64,000 bases of DNA, from contig DIYF01000010.1 in assembly GCA_002427745.1 (NCBI GenBank), positions 39,171 through 103,170 on the forward strand. The letters run 5' to 3'. Position numbers and translations under genes: made by a program. Below, in pieces: positions 8,914 to 17,616 of this stretch. The notes under the pieces were generated by a model, which worked only from the letters and a program-made list of their open reading frames with translations, ran no database searches and was not told the DNA's origin. The first letter of the stretch is position 1. Each line of letters begins with the position of its first letter. This DNA comes from Roseivirga sp. UBA6061 (GTDB lineage Bacteria; Bacteroidota; Bacteroidia; Cytophagales; Cyclobacteriaceae).

Positions 8914-10977
8914 ATGGTCAGACCTTTATTCCGCTATAGCTTACTTTCAGGCTGGTTTTTCTTCGTACTACTGAGCCCGGTTTTTGCCCAGATAGAAGCC
9001 GGAGATATAGCCGTCATAGGGATCAATATCGGTCCTGATTCGAGTACCGATCCACATAATGATGAATTTGCCATTGTGGCTTTAGCAGATCTGCCTGGAA
9101 GTACCCAGATCTTCCTGACGGATTTTGGTTCAGATGGAGCGACCATCAAGACCGGCCAGGCATTCGATGCCTTTGAAGCGATTATTACCTGGACCACTCC
9201 GGTGGATGGAGTTGAGGCAGGTACAGTGCTGGTATTCAGCATACCTAATGCAACGAACAATCTTTCAGTAAGCCCTGACCTCGGCACCTTTTCGGTGAGT
9301 GGCTGGACCAGTACCTTATCAAACGGTTCTCCTTTCAATAATGGGGCAGGAGACAATATCATCGTCTATACCGGAACCACGGCTGCCCCGAACTATATCT
9401 ATGCTTTCGTAAACTCGCCTACTCCGGGATCTCCCAATGCCAATGAAGACTGGCATACAGATGCCGGAGCACCACAAAAAAGTGTTTTACCAACAGGTCT
9501 GCTCAACAGCAATGGCAGTAACGAGGCCACCGCTCATGCGATGTTGTCGGCCTTGCATCAGGACAATATGGTATACACCGGCACCTATTCAGGTACTAAG
9601 GCAGAAATACTCACGGCCATAGGTAATCCCTCTAACTGGACAACAGACGATGTGAATTTTGTTGACCTCGCTGTAGGAGGTACCCGGTTCACCGGGGCCA
9701 ATCCTGTTTTCACCATCACACAACCTGCTCCGGTGATCGGTACCACCACGTTTGACGCACTGGGTTATGGTGTCGGGCCTAATTTCACCGAGCTGGACGA
9801 TCAGGGGACCTTAAGCGGAGGCGGGGCCGGCCTGTCGGCTTCCACCACCAATCAGTCGGGCTGGGATATAGCAGCCGAAGCTACCAGTGCTTCCATTACC
9901 CTAACAATTCAGGGAGATGGAGCCAATGGCTTTGGTGGATCTGCCTGTGTAAATGTGGTGATCAGTAATATGGACTATATCTCATTCAAGAGCAGTGATG
10001 CCTCCACCTTTGATTTGAAGTCCCTGTACTTTCGGGCAATAGCGGGCTCTCCTCTTAATAATGTTGATTATACAGTCACCGGCTATAAGAGTGGAAGCAT
10101 GGTGAGCGGAGCTACGGTCACCGGTATAATTACGGGCAATACGCTGAGTCTTATCAATATTGATGGCAATGATAACTTCAACAATGTCGATGAGTTTCGT
10201 ATAACAGCCGTTAATGAGGGGGGGAGCACCAAAGCCACGAATATGCGCTTTGATCACATTACCATTGCTGAGGCTGTTTCGGCTCCTTCAAGTGCTACGG
10301 TGGCAGCTAAGGTTTTCCTGGAGGGAGCATATAATGGAACTGATTTAAATAATGCAATTCAGGGGAGTATACCGGCTTCACAGCCATATTCCGGAGTTGT
10401 GTATAACAACCATGCGTTGTCTGAGAATGCTGTAGCACCGGCCAACGCGGTCGATTGGGTGCTGTTGGAGCTGAGAGAGGCTGGTTCTGCAGCGGGTGCC
10501 ATTAATAGCACCAAAGTGGGTTCGGCTGCCGGCTTTCTTTTGAGCAATGGTTCCATTAAGTCTACAGATGGTGTGAGCGACCTGAGCATCTCTCTTACCG
10601 GAAATACTGGGTCTGACTTCTATGTTGTGATCTATCACCGCAACCACCTTCCCATTATGTCTGCCAGTCCGGTTTCACCGTCCGATGATCTGTATAGCAT
10701 AGATTTTACCAGCTCTTCAGCTGTCACCTATCAGGGGACTGCGGCACTGGTTAGCCTTTCAGGAAGCACGTTTGGTATGCCTGCCGGAGATACCAATGGC
10801 GATGGACTGATCAACGCGACTGATCTGGCTGCCTGGCGCACTCATAATGGCGCTGTATTTGGTTATGGTTCCAGCGCGGTGGCCGATTTCAATCTGGATG
10901 GAGTCATCAATGCCATTGATCGAAACGACTTCCAGCAAAAGAATACATCAAAAACCCGTCAGGTACCTGATAATTGA
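8914..10977 (+). CDS. Secreted protein with C-terminal dockerin-like repeat
   Basis: 687 residues from the ATG chosen because a classic signal peptide starts there (MVRPLFRYSLL...VFAQ); a TTG 51 nt upstream would only add a non-signal extension. The body is rich in Gly, Asn, Ser and Thr, as in secreted Bacteroidota surface proteins. Residues about 470-620 look like a module common in that phylum (VDWVLLELRE, VVIYHRNHLPIMSAS). Residues about 632-680 hold two EF-hand-like Ca-binding loops (DTNGDGLINATDL and DFNLDGVINAIDR), i.e. a dockerin-type pair. No type IX secretion tail is visible; the protein ends shortly after the second loop. Function unknown; calcium-dependent adhesion or complex formation is an inference. 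It may be regulated by the neighbouring LytTR system. Confidence 0.75.
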   Translation: MVRPLFRYSLLSGWFFFVLLSPVFAQIEAGDIAVIGINIGPDSSTDPHNDEFAIVALADLPGSTQIFLTDFGSDGATIKTGQAFDAFEAIITWTTPVDGVEAGTVLVFSIPNATNNLSVSPDLGTFSVSGWTSTLSNGSPFNNGAGDNIIVYTGTTAAPNYIYAFVNSPTPGSPNANEDWHTDAGAPQKSVLPTGLLNSNGSNEATAHAMLSALHQDNMVYTGTYSGTKAEILTAIGNPSNWTTDDVNFVDLAVGGTRFTGANPVFTITQPAPVIGTTTFDALGYGVGPNFTELDDQGTLSGGGAGLSASTTNQSGWDIAAEATSASITLTIQGDGANGFGGSACVNVVISNMDYISFKSSDASTFDLKSLYFRAIAGSPLNNVDYTVTGYKSGSMVSGATVTGIITGNTLSLINIDGNDNFNNVDEFRITAVNEGGSTKATNMRFDHITIAEAVSAPSSATVAAKVFLEGAYNGTDLNNAIQGSIPASQPYSGVVYNNHALSENAVAPANAVDWVLLELREAGSAAGAINSTKVGSAAGFLLSNGSIKSTDGVSDLSISLTGNTGSDFYVVIYHRNHLPIMSASPVSPSDDLYSIDFTSSSAVTYQGTAALVSLSGSTFGMPAGDTNGDGLINATDLAAWRTHNGAVFGYGSSAVADFNLDGVINAIDRNDFQQKNTSKTRQVPDN

Positions 10978-10979
10978 TT

Positions 10980-11252
10980 ATGACTGTCTCTGAACACAGA
11001 TTAATGAACCATCTCCTGATGGAACTGGAGGTGTCAAACCGCTTTTTCCAGACCAGACTGAAGCGTCAGTTTCCCGTATTAACGGCCTATGATATCAGAC
11101 TGTGTACCTATCTGAAAGCCAACCTGTCTACCAAAGAGATTGCTACCCTGCTCAACATTACTCCCGATAGTGCCAAGAAGGCCAAACACCGGCTGAGAAG
11201 AAAGCTGCGGATCAGTCCTGATTTACCCTGGTCACAGGCATTGACTGTTTGA
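10980..11252 (+). CDS. Small orphan HTH (LuxR/GerE-like) DNA-binding protein
   Basis: 90 residues from ATG at 10980, two bases after the preceding stop. The C-terminal half is a LuxR-like helix-turn-helix (TAYDIRLCTYLKANLSTKEIA then NITPDSAKKAKHRLRRKL). In Bacteroidota this HTH usually sits at the end of long TPR or beta-propeller membrane regulators; here it stands alone, so the protein lacks a sensor domain. It may be a stand-alone transcription factor or the remnant of a larger regulator. Its tight spacing suggests co-transcription with the dockerin-like gene. Confidence 0.7.
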   Translation: MTVSEHRLMNHLLMELEVSNRFFQTRLKRQFPVLTAYDIRLCTYLKANLSTKEIATLLNITPDSAKKAKHRLRRKLRISPDLPWSQALTV

Positions 11253-11406
11253 CACTTTCATGCTTCTGTGTAACCTGGGTTACGCTGAAAACCAATCTTT
11301 CCTTTGACCTTTGCCCATCGTTTTTGACCCTCAAGGCTCCCGTGTTTTATGGTTAAAAAAAGGTGAAAAAACAGACGGAATAGCTCGACCAATCATGGCG
11401 AAATAC

Positions 11407-11432
11407 GTTCAATTATATTGAGTAAATTGAAC
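11407..11432. promoter_or_regulatory. Inverted repeat upstream of cydAB
   Basis: GTTCAATT and AATTGAAC form a perfect 8-bp inverted repeat with a 10-bp spacer, ending 28 bp before the cydA ATG. A second symmetric element (CAATTATATTG) overlaps the left arm. The position fits an operator or 5'-leader hairpin. It is not a canonical FNR box (TTGAT-N4-ATCAA), so the regulator is unknown. Confidence 0.4.
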
Positions 11433-11460
11433 AGCGTATCACGCCTTAAACAGCCGCAAT

Positions 11461-12846
11461 ATGGACGTAGAAATTCTTTCCCGCATCCAGTTCGCTCTTA
11501 CCGTCTCCTTTCATTATATCTATCCTCCGCTGAGCATTGGCCTCGGGCTTATTATGGTACTGATGGAAGGCCTCTATTTGTGGACGAAGAACCTTGAATA
11601 TCACAGGCTGGCCAAATTCTGGACGAAGATCTTTGCACTCACCTTTGGCATTGGTGTGGCCACAGGCATCATCATGGAGTTTGAATTTGGCACCAACTGG
11701 GCCACCTATTCCAAATATGTCGGGGATATCTTTGGCAGTGCCCTCGCGGCAGAAGGCATTTTTGCCTTTGCCCTTGAAAGTGGCTTTCTCGGAATCCTGC
11801 TCTTTGGCTGGAACAGGGTAAAACCGGTGGTTCATTTTATCGCCACTTTGGGTGTTTGGCTGGGATCTATGTTTTCGGCTGTCTGGATTGTGGTCGCCAA
11901 CTCGTGGCAACAAACTCCGGCCGGTTATCATATTGTGGGAGAAGGCATGGAAGCCAGGGCAGAGATCACCGATTTCTGGGCTATGGTGTTCAACCCTTCC
12001 AGCGTAGACAGGTTAAGTCATGTGTGGATCGGAGCCTTTCTGGCAGGGGCTTTTCTGGTACTCAGCGTGCATGCCTATTATCTGCTCAAAGGCAGGCACA
12101 TCGAAGTGTCTAAGAAGGCTTTCAAAATAGCTTTGTCTGTGGCCCTGGTGGCTTCCCTGGCGCAGCTCTTTACAGGGCATCATTCAGCTGACGGAGTGGC
12201 TGAGAATCAACCGGCTAAATTGGCGGCTATGGAAGGTCATTTTGATAGCCTTTCCGTGGCCGATATGTACATCATGGGTTGGGTGGATAAGGAGAGTCAG
12301 GAAGTAACCGGAATTAAAGTCCCGAAAGGCCTCACCTTCTTACTACATCAGGATTTTGAAACCCCGGTAAAAGGATTAAACGCATTTCCGGTGGATGAGC
12401 GACCTACGGCCATCAATGCCATTTTTCAATTCTATCATATCATGGTAGCCATTGGCATGATGCTCATAGCCTTGTCCCTGTACGGAGCTTTTTTATGGTG
12501 GAGAGGAAAGCTCTTTGATAAGAGGTGGCTGTTGATGGTTTTCGCCTTTTCGGTCATTCTGCCTCAGATTGCCAATCAGGTAGGTTGGTTTGCTGCAGAG
12601 ATGGGCCGGCAACCCTGGGTAGTATATGGCTTGCTCAGAACCTCAGACGCGCTTTCAAAAGCTGTTACAGCCGATCAGGTCTTGTTTTCTCTTATCCTGT
12701 TCACAGTAGTGTATGCTTTCCTGTTTACACTGTTCATCTATCTTCTGAATAAGAAGATCAAACATGGTCCGGAGGAGGGAGAACTGATTGATCAGCGACC
12801 CAGGCAAAAAGAAATAGCCAATGCTTTTCCAACCCTAAACCCATAG
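11461..12846 (+). CDS. cydA: Cytochrome bd ubiquinol oxidase subunit I
   Basis: 461 residues, about nine membrane helices. The N-terminus has the signature [17 protein letters not shown], with H18 matching the high-spin heme ligand. The GRQPW motif near residue 380 is characteristic. The periplasmic Q-loop is of the short type, as in most non-enterobacterial enzymes, which explains the length (E. coli has about 520). It oxidises quinol and reduces oxygen to water with high affinity, contributing to proton motive force without pumping. It forms a complex with the product of cydB, which starts 2 nt downstream. An inverted repeat sits just upstream. Confidence 0.97.
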   Translation: MDVEILSRIQFALTVSFHYIYPPLSIGLGLIMVLMEGLYLWTKNLEYHRLAKFWTKIFALTFGIGVATGIIMEFEFGTNWATYSKYVGDIFGSALAAEGIFAFALESGFLGILLFGWNRVKPVVHFIATLGVWLGSMFSAVWIVVANSWQQTPAGYHIVGEGMEARAEITDFWAMVFNPSSVDRLSHVWIGAFLAGAFLVLSVHAYYLLKGRHIEVSKKAFKIALSVALVASLAQLFTGHHSADGVAENQPAKLAAMEGHFDSLSVADMYIMGWVDKESQEVTGIKVPKGLTFLLHQDFETPVKGLNAFPVDERPTAINAIFQFYHIMVAIGMMLIALSLYGAFLWWRGKLFDKRWLLMVFAFSVILPQIANQVGWFAAEMGRQPWVVYGLLRTSDALSKAVTADQVLFSLILFTVVYAFLFTLFIYLLNKKIKHGPEEGELIDQRPRQKEIANAFPTLNP

Positions 12847-12848
12847 CC

Positions 12849-13883
12849 ATGCAGACATTTTTAGGAATTGATTATGCTACACTCTGGTTTCTCGTACTGG
12901 GAGGGGTATTTACCGGCTATGCCATTCTCGATGGTTTCGATCTTGGGGCGGGAGTCTGGCATTTGTTTTTCAGAAAAGAAAAGAGCCGGAGGATTGCACT
13001 GAATGCAGTAGGGCCGGTATGGGATGGCAATGAAGTCTGGCTCGTTATAGGAGGAGGAGCGTTGTTTGCAGGCTTTCCGGTGGTTTATGCCACGGTGCTT
13101 TCAGCCATGTATATTCCATTTATTCTCTTCCTCATCTTTCTCATTTTCCGGGCCATCTCCATTGAGTTCAGAAGTAAAGAACCTATGAAATGGTGGAGGC
13201 AGGGCTGGGACATTTCCTACAGTGTTTCAAGCATAGTGCTGGCGCTTTTACTCGGGGTGGTTTTAGGCAATATTCTGCAGGGAATGAACATCGGGGCAGA
13301 CAAGGAGTTTCAGGGAAGCTGGCTTGAATTTATCAATCCCTATGCCATCATGGTTGGAGTTTGTACCCTGGCGCTTTTTATGATGCACGGGGCTATTTAC
13401 CTGATCATGAAAACAGAAGGAAGGCAGTTTGTCAAGATGACGGTTTACATTAAGCAGGCCATTGCTTTCTTCGTAGTTAGCTTTAGCATCACTACGGTGT
13501 ACACCCTGATCTATATTCCCCATCTGTCAGACCGGTTCAAAGAGCAACCGATATTCTTCCTGATCGCACTTATTGCTTTCCTGGCTATTGCCAACATTCC
13601 CAGGCTTATTAAGAAGGGGAAGTATCGCCTGTCTTTTATTTTCTCTTCACTGACTATTGCTTCACTGCTCTCTATCGTTGCCTTTGAGCTTTATCCGGCC
13701 ATTGTTTTGTCTACGCAAAACCCCGATTACAGTCTCACGGTATACAATGCCAGTGCTTCAGAAAAATCTCTGGGAATCCTGCTGACCATTGCTGCCATCG
13801 GAGTACCCCTGGTGCTTTCTTATACCGCCTTCGTCTTCTGGACCTTCAGAGGCAAGGTGAAAATAGACGAGACGAGCTACTAG
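12849..13883 (+). CDS. cydB: Cytochrome bd ubiquinol oxidase subunit II
   Basis: 344 residues with eight or nine hydrophobic helices. N-terminal FTGYAILDGFDLGAGVWHL and GPVWDGNEVWLV are diagnostic of CydB. It is the second core subunit of the bd oxidase in the inner membrane. It follows cydA by 2 nt and is surely co-transcribed. No small cydX-like ORF is evident after it; an intrinsic-type hairpin overlaps its stop codon instead. Confidence 0.97.
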   Translation: MQTFLGIDYATLWFLVLGGVFTGYAILDGFDLGAGVWHLFFRKEKSRRIALNAVGPVWDGNEVWLVIGGGALFAGFPVVYATVLSAMYIPFILFLIFLIFRAISIEFRSKEPMKWWRQGWDISYSVSSIVLALLLGVVLGNILQGMNIGADKEFQGSWLEFINPYAIMVGVCTLALFMMHGAIYLIMKTEGRQFVKMTVYIKQAIAFFVVSFSITTVYTLIYIPHLSDRFKEQPIFFLIALIAFLAIANIPRLIKKGKYRLSFIFSSLTIASLLSIVAFELYPAIVLSTQNPDYSLTVYNASASEKSLGILLTIAAIGVPLVLSYTAFVFWTFRGKVKIDETSY

Positions 13884-13917
13884 AAAACAGGCTTGACGGA
13901 AGACCGTTTTCCTTTTT
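13883..13917 (+). terminator. Terminator of cydAB
   Basis: GAAAAC and GTTTTC close a hairpin with inner GGCTT/AAG-CC pairing and single-base bulges, followed by a run of five T. The hairpin starts in the cydB stop codon. Confidence 0.55.
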
Positions 13918-13942
13918 GTTATAAGAGATTTATCTATCTTTA
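13915..13942 (+). promoter_or_regulatory. Candidate promoter of the aminotransferase operon
   Basis: TTTG at 13915 and TATCTTTA at 13935 resemble the Bacteroidota -33 (TTTG) and -7 (TAnnTTTG) elements, though the 16-bp spacing is slightly short. It lies 132 bp before the chosen ATG, in the only gap between cydAB and the operon. Confidence 0.35.
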
Positions 13943-14073
13943 CTCTCAGATGAAGACAGGCCTCCCGGCCCGGTGATTTTCTAACGTCAGGGAAGAGATT
14001 GAGAAAAACACTGCTTCTTATAGTCGCTCTGACTATATGCCCTGATCGTTTCGATCACTTATTATATAAACAC

Positions 14074-15195
14074 ATGGCAATCAGAACATTTGAACTGGAA
14101 CGTATTCAGTCTTTGTACGAAAACACGGTAGACTACAATCTGACCGAAAGCGGTTTTCACCCCTTCTCGCTCGCAGAATTGCTCAGGCCCGAACAGCTTG
14201 AAGAAATGCAGCAACTGACCCTCGGTTATGGACAGACCAACGGTTCCATTCCTTTAAGGCGCAGTATCGCTACCACACTGTACAAGGGCCTGGATGAAGA
14301 TAATATCATGGTCACCAATGGCTCGTCAGAGGCCAATTTTCTGGCCATGCATACACTGCTTCAAAAAGGAGATGAAGTAGTAATTATGAATCCTAACTAC
14401 ATGCAGATATGGGGCGCTGTGGAGGAGATGGGGTGTATTCCCCGGGCCTTTAACTTGCGAAGTGAGCATAACTGGGCTCCTGATATGGATGAGCTCAGGT
14501 CGCTGGTTACGGCAAATACCAAAATGATTGTCATCTGTAACCCCAATAATCCGACCGGTTATGTATTGACGGAGGCAGAAATGAATGAGATGGTAGAAAT
14601 TGCGCGCAGTGTGGACGCCTGGATTTATGCTGATGAGGTCTATAGAGGAGCTGAGCTGAATTATGTGGAAACCCCGAGCTTTCAGCATATCTATGATAAA
14701 GTGGTCGTATCTGCAGGTCTGTCCAAGGCCTATGCATTGCCAGGTATTCGTATCGGCTGGCTGGCAGGGCCCAGGACGGAAATCTACAATACCTGGTCAT
14801 ATCATGACTATACCTCTATTTCTACCGGTATTGTCAGCCAGTTTGTGGCAGAAATTGCGCTCTCTGATGAGGTGCGGCCAACCATCCTCAAAAGAAACCG
14901 GGATATGCTGAATAAGAATGTGGAAATTCTCAGTAAGTGGATAGCAGAACATGGTGATCTGTTTAAATTTATTCCTCCCGAAGCCGGTGGAATGGCCTTT
15001 ATGAAGTACAATATAGATATCAACTCTACAGAGCTTTCCACATGGTTACGGAAGCAGGAGAGCGTATTTATTGTACCGGGAGATTGCTACGGAATGGACG
15101 GGCATATTCGCATTGGGGTAGGTGAAAGATCGACCTATCTGATAGAAGGTCTGACCAAAATGAGTAGAGCCATTAAAGAGAAATTTAACCTGTGA
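14074..15195 (+). CDS. PLP-dependent class I/II aminotransferase
   Basis: 373 residues from ATG 14074; a TTG 75 nt upstream gives a poor extension. Fold type I aminotransferase: VTNGSSEAN (about 90), NPNNPTGYV (about 160), YADEVYRG (about 190), and SKAYALPGIRIGW with the PLP-binding K218. The substrate cannot be read from the sequence. The gene is the first of three (PLP aminotransferase, PLP dehydratase, ornithine cyclodeaminase-family enzyme) with touching or near-touching ends, so it probably acts in one amino-acid conversion pathway with them. It could be annotated as an aspartate or aromatic aminotransferase by a generic pipeline, but the context argues for a special role. Confidence 0.85.
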   Translation: MAIRTFELERIQSLYENTVDYNLTESGFHPFSLAELLRPEQLEEMQQLTLGYGQTNGSIPLRRSIATTLYKGLDEDNIMVTNGSSEANFLAMHTLLQKGDEVVIMNPNYMQIWGAVEEMGCIPRAFNLRSEHNWAPDMDELRSLVTANTKMIVICNPNNPTGYVLTEAEMNEMVEIARSVDAWIYADEVYRGAELNYVETPSFQHIYDKVVVSAGLSKAYALPGIRIGWLAGPRTEIYNTWSYHDYTSISTGIVSQFVAEIALSDEVRPTILKRNRDMLNKNVEILSKWIAEHGDLFKFIPPEAGGMAFMKYNIDINSTELSTWLRKQESVFIVPGDCYGMDGHIRIGVGERSTYLIEGLTKMSRAIKEKFNL

Positions 15196-15200
15196 TTTGG

Positions 15201-16154
15201 ATGAGTTTGTACCATGAAATAGCTGATGCCAGAGACCGCATTAGTGCTGAAGTATTAAAGACGCCACTTTTTTACTCGACTTATCTCAGTGATCTGAATA
15301 AGGGCGAGGTATACCTGAAGCTGGAGAGTGAGCAATACACCGGCTCATTTAAAGCCCGGGGAGCGCTCAACAAAGTATTAAAACTCAGTCAGGCCGAAAG
15401 AGACAAAGGTCTGGTAACAGCTTCTACAGGAAACCACGCTCAGGGCTTCGCCAGAGCTTTGACCATTGCCAAAGCCAGGGGTACAATATTTCTGCCTACC
15501 AATGCAGAACCTTCTAAGGTAGAAGCCCTGAAATATTATGATGCGAACCTTCAGTTTCATGGAGATGACCCATTGACTACGGAACTTCATGCCAAGCAGG
15601 TGGCCCGGGACCAGGGCCGGATTTGGGTTTCACCTTATAATGATCTGGATGTGATTGCAGGCCAGGGTACACTGGCTGTAGAGATGACAGAAGAGCTGAA
15701 AGGCATAGATGCTGTATTTGGCTGTATTGGTGGAGGAGGTATGATGTCTGGTGTAGCTGCCTGGCTTAAGCAGGAAAGCCCAGCCACCAGGGTTATCGGC
15801 TGTCTTCCGGCTAATTCTCCGGAGATGTATCTGAGTGTGCAAAAGGGTGAAGTGGTCATGCTGGATGAATACCAGCCGACCTTGTCCGATGGCTCTGCCG
15901 GTGGTCTGGAAGAAGATTCTGTCACATTCGGGTTATGTCGCAACCTGATTGACGATTATACCCTGGTCAGTGAAGAAGACATAGCAGCGCGTATTAAGTA
16001 CATGGTTGATAAACACCATAAGATTGTGGAAGGTGCTGCCGCTGTAGCCCTGTCAGCATTTATGAATAACGCTGGTGATTACATAGGACAGAAAGTGGTC
16101 ATCATTATCTGTGGAGCCAATATTACCACTACTAAGCTGAAGGAACTGATATGA
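15201..16154 (+). CDS. PLP-dependent threonine/serine dehydratase-like enzyme
   Basis: 317 residues, fold type II PLP enzyme: SFKARGALNK with Schiff-base K51, the STGNHAQG phosphate/substrate loop (about 80), and the glycine-rich GCIGGGGMMSG near residue 180. It has the length of a catalytic domain only and lacks the ACT regulatory domain of biosynthetic IlvA. Family members include catabolic threonine dehydratase, serine racemase, beta-hydroxyaspartate dehydratase and EutB of hydroxyectoine catabolism. ATG 15201 is preferred over GTG 15192, which would overlap the previous stop. The stop overlaps the next start by 4 nt. Confidence 0.85.
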   Translation: MSLYHEIADARDRISAEVLKTPLFYSTYLSDLNKGEVYLKLESEQYTGSFKARGALNKVLKLSQAERDKGLVTASTGNHAQGFARALTIAKARGTIFLPTNAEPSKVEALKYYDANLQFHGDDPLTTELHAKQVARDQGRIWVSPYNDLDVIAGQGTLAVEMTEELKGIDAVFGCIGGGGMMSGVAAWLKQESPATRVIGCLPANSPEMYLSVQKGEVVMLDEYQPTLSDGSAGGLEEDSVTFGLCRNLIDDYTLVSEEDIAARIKYMVDKHHKIVEGAAAVALSAFMNNAGDYIGQKVVIIICGANITTTKLKELI

Positions 16155-17098
16155 GAGTTATTGATCTCGCACAGATCAGGAAGGTCATTGATCAATCTGC
16201 TCGTGAAGACCTGATAAAGTGTATCGGGCAGGCTTTTATCGCACTGTCTGATGGTACGGCTACGGTTCCCCCGGTAGGACATCTCGGGTTTTCTGAACCG
16301 CCCGGAGATATGCACATCAAGTATGGTTACATTCAGAATGACCCTTACTATGTCGTTAAAATCGCATCAGGCTTTTACCAGAATCAGACTATAGGCCTAC
16401 CCAATAACAATGGGCTTATGCTGGTTTTTAATGCCAAAACCGGTCTGCCCGAATGCCTGCTACAAGACGAAGGTTATCTCACAGACCTGAGAACGGCACT
16501 GGCCGGAGCCGTGGCTGCCAGGCACCTGGGGCCCAAAGAAGTGAGTGCCATAGGTATTCTGGGTACGGGTGTACAGGCGCGCATGCAGCTGGAAACACTC
16601 AGTTGGATAACTGACTGTAAACAGGTTTATGTCTACGGTCGCTCAGAGAGCAAAGCAAGAAAGTATCAGCAGGATATGAAGGAGCAGGGTTTTCAGGTGC
16701 ATATATGTGCCCGTCCGTCAGAAGTAGCTGAAAATGCGAATCTCATTGTCACCACAACAGCTTCGCAAGTGCCGCTGTTGTCCGCAGCTGATATCAGACC
16801 GGGTACTCATATTACCGCTATGGGGGCTGATGCCCCGGGTAAACAGGAACTCGATGCAGCAATTTTTGGTAAAGCTGCGGTGGTCGCCTGCGATAGCAAA
16901 ACACAGTGTGTTCACCATGGAGAAACCCATTTTGCAGTATCAGAACAACATATCACAGAAGATCATGTCAGAGAAATCGGAGAACTTCTTGCTGCATCTT
17001 TTAGCAGAAATCCCGATGATATAACCATTGCCGACCTGACGGGAATCGCTACCCAGGATATCAAAATAGCCTCTTTTGTGCTGGAGCATATCGGGTAG
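16151..17098 (+). CDS. Ornithine cyclodeaminase / mu-crystallin family protein
   Basis: 315 residues. It shows the family's N-terminal dimerisation part, then a Rossmann domain with GILGTGVQARMQ (about 137-148) for NAD(P), and ITAMGADAPGKQELD near 220-234. The family includes ornithine cyclodeaminase, alanine dehydrogenase (archaeal type), ketimine reductases, iminosuccinate reductase and EutC. The ATGA overlap with the dehydratase gene indicates coupling: the dehydratase makes an imine or enamine intermediate and this enzyme could reduce or hydrolyse a related one. True ornithine cyclodeaminase activity is not supported by context (no arginine or ornithine genes seen). Confidence 0.85.
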   Translation: MRVIDLAQIRKVIDQSAREDLIKCIGQAFIALSDGTATVPPVGHLGFSEPPGDMHIKYGYIQNDPYYVVKIASGFYQNQTIGLPNNNGLMLVFNAKTGLPECLLQDEGYLTDLRTALAGAVAARHLGPKEVSAIGILGTGVQARMQLETLSWITDCKQVYVYGRSESKARKYQQDMKEQGFQVHICARPSEVAENANLIVTTTASQVPLLSAADIRPGTHITAMGADAPGKQELDAAIFGKAAVVACDSKTQCVHHGETHFAVSEQHITEDHVREIGELLAASFSRNPDDITIADLTGIATQDIKIASFVLEHIG

Positions 17099-17616
17099 AG
17101 CCGGGCGCTTTTCAATGTCATAATAAGTGAGTTCACGAGCCATGCCGGGAATAATCCCTTCAAAGAAGTAGGGTATTCCGCACGATACCTGTACTAACAT
17201 ATACAGGGCGCAGCCGCTGGCTTTGATGAAGTCAGTTGCACTTACCACGAAGCCCTGAAGCGTAACAGTAGAATTTATCGGTCATGAGTGTCGATCCGAT
17301 AAGTTCATTCATGCTGTTATTTAAATTTTTAATCACCGGAATACAAGGTTCAGTGCAGTAGCAACAGGCTGCTGACTTTAGCGCTGAACTGTATTGGATC
17401 CTGAGAGAACCTCAACCTAAAAAACTACTCTATGGATACCCAGCCATGCGTTTTACACAGCGTACAAATGTGTCTTTTAAAGGGAGCATTATACCAATCC
17501 TGCTTCATTCAGGCGGTCTTTTGTAACGTTTTACCAAACGAATGTTTTGGCAGCAGAAAATCATGTGTCACCTCTAAAGACACTGAGATTTGAGAACCCC
17601 AAGACGAAAACATTCG
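17099..17616. other. Intergenic region, possible gene remnant at left end
   Basis: 518 bp without a credible intact gene. On the minus strand about 17101-17270 reads as a protein-like stretch (SATDFIKASG ... IPYFFEGIIPGMARELTYYD) that runs on into the 3' end of the cyclodeaminase gene. Its upstream continuation seems to need a frame change (MNELIGSTLMTDKFYCYASG is in another frame). I do not recognise the family. The right part presumably carries the promoter of the secreted protease. Confidence 0.3.

Noticed and set aside
16151..17098. True ornithine cyclodeaminase in arginine metabolism
   Set aside because: No arginine or ornithine genes nearby and it is coupled to a dehydratase; the family is functionally broad.
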